64,000 nt of DNA from Bigelowiella natans CCMP2755 (taxonomy: Eukaryota > Cercozoa > Chlorarachniophyceae), in the NCBI GenBank assembly GCA_000320545.1, contig ADNK01000423.1, positions 5,001 to 69,000 of the forward strand, given 5' to 3'. A program made the position numbers and the translations under genes. The stretch's first letter is position 1. Each line of letters opens with the position of its first letter. The notes under the pieces were generated by a model, which was given only the letters and a program-made list of their open reading frames with translations, made no database searches and was not told the DNA's origin. This document shows positions 58,856 to 64,000 of this stretch, one piece after another.

Positions 58856-60287
58856 TGTGTGCAATTTGTGTTGTGATGTTGATAGCACTATCATGATCAT
58901 CGTCATCAATCATCATTATATCCTCAGTTGCTACTACTACTTCGTTTACTGCTACTTACTCCTACTCCTACTACCTACTACTACCTTGTAGATTCTTTCA
59001 ATTCGGTCTCTATGCGTAAAAAGCCTTCCTTCAACACATATGGTTCACTGAAACACACACACCATCATAAGCATATATTGAGCCCAAGCCTTTTTTCATA
59101 CTACTATGCCACTTGTTCTTTTTCTGCTTCTGCTGCAGTGTTCTTCAGGAGGTCATAAAAGTAGTAGAGATAGTAGTAGTAGTAGTAGTAGTAGTAGTAC
59201 CTATTATCAGTTTGGTTGGGCAGCTCTTCAACAGTACTTCCTCCTCCTCCCTCCTCCTATATTGATGATGATGATGACAAAAAGCACAATCAGAGCATAG
59301 CATGGATACTGCTACTACTACCACAAAGCACAATCAGAGCATAGCATAGATACTGCTATTACTACCACCGCCACCAGCTGAATGAATGACTTTCTTACCT
59401 TTGTTGCGAACGGTTCGTTACTATTAGACTCCTTCTTTTTCTCGGTGTTGTTAGTGGTAATACCACTGCCAGTATTTGTGTTATTACTATTCCTACTACT
59501 GCTACTAGTAGAATCCTTGGTCTTCTCATCGTTGCAGCCTTTATTTTTCCGTAGTTTGTCTTCGTCACCATCATCATTATCATTATTGAGATCTGTCCTA
59601 TTCTTGCTATCCTCATCATTATCGTCATCATCATCATTTGGTCTCGGTACAGCAACAACATCCCCGGCTGCATCTGCAGTAGATTCTTCAGGGGTCATGG
59701 TTGCTTCATCTCCGCCAATATCATTTTTATCACTTTTAATCGTCCCGGGGGGGGCCATCTTGGCTCGAATTTCGTCAATCGCACGCTGTGCTTTGCTGTC
59801 GCGGCGTGAGTTAGCAGTCTCATCTCCGGTTTGAGTAAGCAAAAAACTTATTTGTGACTGGAGATGATGGTAAAAAACATATATTTTTAGTGTGCTTCCT
59901 GATGTTGAAAAGCTAGAATGACAGTAGATCAAGCTTCTGCATGTTTGATGATGATTTCATAGACACGCACAATTCGTATATGCTTCACCACCACATCATT
60001 CCTATTTACTGCAGTTCATAATCATCAATCAAATACCCGCATAAGTTTATTTTCCTCACGCAAATTTTGAATCTCATTCTCCCGCTTGTTTTCCGTATTA
60101 TTTTATACGACCGAACCACAAATAAATACCCAGTTTTGAAGATGATGATGTCAGTAGTAGGAAGACAATAATGATGATGATGATGAGAATGATGAAGTCA
60201 GAAAAATAACGAAAGTTCAGAAGAGGAAGCAAATGCTGCAACGTTTGTAATCTCTCTCCCCCTTCCCCCCCCCCCCCCCCCCCCCTC

Positions 60288-60324
<37 letters not shown>

Positions 60325-61829
60325 TGTGTGTGGATAATGATAAATATGGCACCTTTTGGCATTTGGAGCGAAGATTTGAGATTTTTGCTGAACACATCTA
60401 CGACGAGGAAAAGAAGGAGGGAAGGAAAGAGAATGGCGATTTAAGAGCACTTCTTCTCTTTCAATTGTTGCATATACATTCTTTACATGAATAGTCAATT
60501 TTAAATTGTATTGCTCTAAATGAATGAAAAAAATGATGATACATGCAGCACCGTTATTTTTTCCATCGTCATCATCATCATCACTATCTCTGGTTCGTTG
60601 CATTTGTACGACACCACGTACCTCAATAGCTGTAGTTAGGCTATCAACTCTAACCTGTAGCTCCCCCATTCTTCTTCTGCACCTGATGATGATGATGATG
60701 ATGATGTTAGTTCTTTCTCTAAACCTTGTATTTTCTCAAATCACCATCTCACCGTCTATAGATTCCTCCTACTTTCACTTACTACTGTTCGCACTACTAC
60801 TACTATATATACTGCTGCTACTTACTACCTTGAGAAGAGCTTTAGAACGCCGTATGCGCTCACGTTTAAATTTATCGAATTTGGCTTGGACTCTGATGGT
60901 GATGATGATGATGATGACTGATTAATCACGATCCTGTTTTGGTAGTAAGTACTACTTTCTAAGTTGATCGCCCGTCAGCACAGGTTGGCCGTAGTACTAT
61001 TTACTACTACTAGTACTACTTTCTAAGTTGATCGCTCGTCAGCACAGGTTGGCCGTTTAGCATGCCTATATCTTCCATACTAGCAGTTGCACTGCTAGTT
61101 TCGGATGATGAGATTGGAGTGTTTCTGCCCATTGGGCTGCCAAACGTGGTTGATGATGCCACGCTCAGATCATCAGATGTCCTCCTGCTATGCTCTTTGA
61201 CTGAAGGTGAAGGAGGCGAGCCTTTTGACATTAATAACAGTTGTAAGATACCTCTCTCTATGTATCACCATCGACTAAAATAGAAACTTAACGTTACCAT
61301 CCTTACTATCCTATCACCATGACCTTTCTATCTATCATCATCAATATTAAAATATCAGCAGCAGCCCTGACATCATTACTATCATTACCACTTGTTGTAG
61401 TGGTTATGGCCTCATCCACACATTCATCATTTGTGGGCTCATGTTAATGCGGCAATTTCTGTTTTCGATAATACCTGCTTTGGGCGGCGGGGGTGTTTTT
61501 GAGCGAATCTTACTTTCCGACGATGTAGCAGGAGTGGGAGGGCGAGGCGGGGGGGCCATTGGTGAGGTAGGAAGCCGCTTTCGCATAACAAAACCCGGAA
61601 CCCCGCTTAGTTCTCTCCCTACCAATCCAGCTCGTACAGCCAACGGGGACTTCTCAACCAGAACCACATATCGCCCACTTTCTAATTTTCTACACAAATA
61701 TGGTAGGTAGAAATACATATTGATTTAAAACTCCTCCATCCATTTGTCTCATTATTCTCTTTACTTAGGAAAATTTATCTATCGTTTACCTAACCACAGT
61801 TGCATCCACATACTGCCCTTTGTAAGACC
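58054..61829 (-). CDS. Coiled-coil protein with Pro/Ser-rich and acidic regions, unidentified
   Basis: Exons that splice in phase on the minus strand: 61829-61790 (SYKGQYVDATVVR), 61689-61475 (KLESGRYVVLVEKSP), 61221-61020 (SPPSPSVKEHSRRTSDD), 60892-60829 (QAKFDKFKRERIRRSKALLK), one at about 60685-60630, ~60090-60037 (ENKRENEIQNLREENKLMR) and 59857-59399 (acidic, Asp/Asn/Ser-rich). A last exon near 58140-58054 (AIELIESVGIAVEENTIIV, ending before TAG) is proposed. An open stretch at 57770-57720 (EMRIKAKTTADAQE) could be another exon beyond it. The VDATVV-KLESGRYVV segment could be a small beta-barrel such as a Tudor/KOW fold. The 5' end is unresolved; MISGTPAQYEAQDPIGLQ at 61966 is a candidate start but its phase does not fit. 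No family recognised. Confidence 0.5.
58465..58861. repeat. (CA)n and compound C-run/(CT)n/(GT)n microsatellites
   Basis: (CA)n lies at about 58466-58496. At about 58800-58861 the order is CT-rich, C run, (CT)n, (GT)n. Confidence 0.85.
59283..59367. repeat. Tandem direct repeat of about 44 bp
   Basis: AGCACAATCAGAGCATAGCA and the following bases through the CTACTACCAC part occur twice, starting at about 59282 and 59326, with a few differences. It lies just downstream (in gene sense) of the acidic exon donor at 59399. Confidence 0.8.
60246..60333. repeat. Compound poly-C / (CT)n / (GT)n microsatellite
   Basis: A C run of about 22 bases (60264-60285) is followed by (CT)n to about 60307 and (GT)n to about 60332, in an intron of the coiled-coil gene. 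Confidence 0.9.
60948..61060. repeat. Tandem direct repeat of about 45 bp spanning an exon end
   Basis: TACTTTCTAAGTTGATCGC and the following bases through GGTTGGCCG occur at about 60950-60993 and 61016-61059, differing by about one base. The right copy is the 3' end of the exon 61221-61020 with its donor; the left copy is a spare exon end and donor within the intron. Confidence 0.85.
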
Positions 61830-62446
61830 CTTTGATCAGCTAATTATTGGTCGCACAAAGGAGATGGTGGTTAAGGCTGCTGCCAAAAACGAATTGGTTT
61901 TAACACAAGGACCTGGAGGCCAATCGGGTCTTGGGCTTCATACTGAGCCGGGGTGCCACTAATCATCGCTCGTGTGCTTTACAAATTAATCGTACGCACT
62001 GCAATTGGGTGAAAGTTGTAACGTTGTCCCCCCTCCACACCTTCTTCTAACAAGGAGTAGATCTCTATCTCACGTTGGTGTGGGTGTGCACTGCAGATCT
62101 TTGAGGAAGATAGATTTCAAATTGGTCATCATTCTTTAAGTCTTACGTACAGATTGCCCTGGGTATTCAAAAAATATCATCATCTCCATGTCTTATGTAC
62201 AGATTGTCGTGGGTATTCATATTACGTCCACTATCATAAGCATGTCGTTACTCTTAAATACAGTCTACATTGTGCATCCAAACTCTGGGAGAAAGATCAG
62301 CCGAAAAGATCCCACCAACCTATCCTCCTCCTCCTCCTCCTCCTCTTCCCTCCGCTTCCTTCCTTCCGTGCTCCTTCCTCCTACTGTGCCACTGCCGAAG
62401 CGCTAAGACATCAAAACCTTCCACGTAATCAGGAAGAAGGGCAGCG
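61830..62446. promoter_or_regulatory. Divergent region upstream of the coiled-coil gene and ALG11
   Basis: It should contain both promoters and probably the unresolved first exon of the minus-strand gene. It carries a short tandem repeat near 62148-62217 (TCTTA(C/T)GTACAGATTG units) and a (CCT)n tract near 62322-62345. No palindrome-rich block. Confidence 0.4.
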
Positions 62447-63658
62447 ATGTGGCTGTTCTTCTTGTGGGTCATCATAATTGCCCTCACCCTCCTCCTCCTC
62501 GTCACCACATCTATACGCGTTCGGAGGCGCAGGGGCGTGGCATTCTTCCATCCGTAATTCTATGACTCACCTGCTGCTGCTGCTGCTGCTGCTGCACATG
62601 TATGCTCCATTTTTATGGCGAAGAAGTAGTCTCTAACATGCATATTATCACATTCCCCCCCTGTTTAATCAAAAGGTATGCAGAGTGTCGAGGTGGCGGA
62701 GAGAGAGTTTTATTTCTCAGCATCCAAGCTGTCCAGGTCAATTCGGTTGTCGTCGGATTCTTTCCCTTTAATTTGATTGTTCTTCTCGTTTCCTCTGCTC
62801 AACAGGAAATGGACCCTAATCTTCCCATTTTTGTATATTGTGGGTGCAAGACGCTCACAGTAAGAACTAACCGACGACAAAGATACTTTAGACCAGATAT
62901 GTGTAAAGTTATTTCCAGCTCCATTCATGTAGTAGCTTCTTCATATCGCTTACTACTGTACCTGGTAAAGAATTACTATCTAATGTCACAACACCTCTTC
63001 CACACTTGATCAGGGAGTAGAAATCCTAGAGGCAGCAAAACAGACATTCAAGATTAACAAGTTTCCTAGACCCGACAACATCCATTTCGTGCAGCAGCCC
63101 TCCCTGAAGAACTTGCGATTCTTGCTAGAACCAAGCACATACCCGAGGCTGACTCTCCTTGGACAGTCCATAGGCTCGATGATAGTGGCAGCCGCAGCAT
63201 TATGGGAAATGCCTGCAGATGTGATAATACTACCGCTGACAAAAGATTTTGTTTTACTTGTTATCACAGAATACTAGCCATTACAGCAGCTGTCCGCTGT
63301 TGCTATTAATGTGTAAATCAGCAGGACTTTTGTCATAACTTCATCGAACATATTCATTTCTCACGCATGCTCAAGCATTTTACTTTTCTCGTTCTCGTTC
63401 CTGTTCTGTGCGCTGTATTGCTTCTTCCTCTTCTCAATATGATTATTAGATATTCATCGATACCACTGGGTTTGCTTTCACATACCCTATAGCTTGGATT
63501 TGCGGGTGGGTGGGAAAGAAAGAAGGAATACACAATAGCAGCAATAGCAGTAGAAATAATTGGTAGCAGTAGTAGTAATTGGGAGACATCATAAGCGTAG
63601 ATCACTTTTGTATAATTGTATGGTTATTCAACTACTCTCTCTCTCTCTCTCTCTCTCT

Positions 63659-63704
<46 letters not shown>

Positions 63705-63759
63705 ACACACACCACACAAAAGCTACACGCTTGTCTAACACCTAGGTGTAGATCATATT

Positions 63760-63802
<43 letters not shown>

Positions 63803-64000
63803 CATACATATTCATTTGTATGCATGGGCGGGTGCTGTTGTCTGATTTTTTCGTGTGTGTCGGTCGGTTGTTCGTTGATGGCCTATTATTATTATTATTA
63901 TTATTATTTATCGAGGTAAGATGCAAAGTGATTTCCTACACGCACTACCCAACTGTGAGCACGGATATGATAACAGTTGTGAAAAGGTACTCAATAATAG
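62447..64000 (+). CDS. ALG11: ALG11 GDP-Man:Man3GlcNAc2-PP-dolichol alpha-1,2-mannosyltransferase, 5' part
   Basis: Exons: 62447-62553 (MWLFFLWVIIIALTLLLLV then VAFFHP), 62676-62736 (YAECRGGGERVLFLSIQAVQ), 62806-62859 (EMDPNLPIFVYCG) and 63014-63220 (YPRLTLLGQSIGSM then WEMPAD), joining in phase. The N-terminal membrane helix, FFHPY-x-GGGERVL and TLLGQSxGSM are hallmarks of Alg11, which adds the fourth and fifth mannose to the dolichol-linked N-glycan precursor on the cytosolic face of the ER. The remaining two thirds of the protein, including the GT-B donor-binding half, would lie beyond 64000. No further exon is certain between 63221 and the window end; that stretch holds microsatellites. 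Confidence 0.9.
62574..62594. repeat. (CTG)n tract in ALG11 intron 1
   Basis: Seven CTG units shortly after the ALG11 exon 1 donor. Confidence 0.9.
63636..63912. repeat. (CT)n(CA)n, (TA)n and (ATT)n tracts
   Basis: (CT)n at about 63636-63659 passes directly into (CA)n at about 63660-63712. (TA)n lies at about 63762-63796 and (ATT)n at about 63886-63909. They fill the intron after the ALG11 exon ending at 63220. Confidence 0.9.

Noticed and set aside
61441-61962. Plus-strand open frames that can be spliced in phase (KYGKFIYRLPN)
   Set aside because: The minus strand of the same segment gives more consistent acceptor-donor pairs joining to further exons on both sides, so the plus frames are taken as shadows.
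1-64000. tRNA, rRNA or snRNA genes
   Set aside because: I looked for cloverleaf box A/B-like patterns and conserved rRNA or snRNA words and saw none I could support; a covariance-model search would be needed to exclude them.

Overview
This is nuclear DNA from an intron-rich microbial eukaryote. The genes are split by GT-AG introns whose phases match from exon to exon, and the proteins are typical eukaryotic ones (a kinesin, Trm7, Alg11, EF-hand, ankyrin and LamG domains). Introns are loaded with simple repeats (TA, GT/CA, CT/GA, GAT, TAG, CAG). There are no bacterial signals. A secreted protein with a Pro/Thr/Ser-rich stalk hints at a stramenopile or another SAR-type protist, but I cannot name the species.

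Layout: (1) 290-1195 +, fragments of an unidentified gene. (2) 2571-13161 -, a C-terminal-motor kinesin (kinesin-14) broken into about 27 small exons that single-frame ORF calling misses. (3) 13820-16139 +, an unrecognised charged protein in about 10 exons. (4) 17112-22830, a Ty3-type LTR retrotransposon with an intact 1657-residue gag-pol ORF and LTRs identical by eye, so it is young. (5) 23248-39121 +, one 14-exon gene for a 4506-residue DUF3638/DUF3645-type giant protein carrying LamG-like domains at both ends and EF-hands near the C terminus. (6) 40397-43714 +, an ankyrin-repeat gene built as one repeat per exon, with recently homogenised introns. (7) 45129-46715 -, a secreted Pro/Thr-rich protein. 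(8) 47193-50831 +, a tentative multi-pass membrane protein. (9) 51818-54067 -, TRM7/FTSJ1 tRNA 2'-O-methyltransferase, complete. (10) 54536-56012 +, an N-myristoylation-type EF-hand protein made of a duplicated module. (11) about 58054-61829 -, a coiled-coil protein. (12) 62447 to the window end +, the 5' part of ALG11 mannosyltransferase.

Two organisational patterns stand out. Apart from the run of + genes in the middle, genes alternate in strand: divergent pairs share roughly 470-660 bp, and convergent or tail regions hold spacers rich in short palindromes (GCTAGC, GCATGC, TGCA). Those spacers lie at 3' ends and not in divergent promoter regions, and they lack the microsatellites that fill introns. 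The genes do not form an operon or one pathway. The set mixes motor transport (kinesin), calcium sensing (EF-hand protein, giant protein), tRNA modification (TRM7) and N-glycan precursor synthesis (ALG11).
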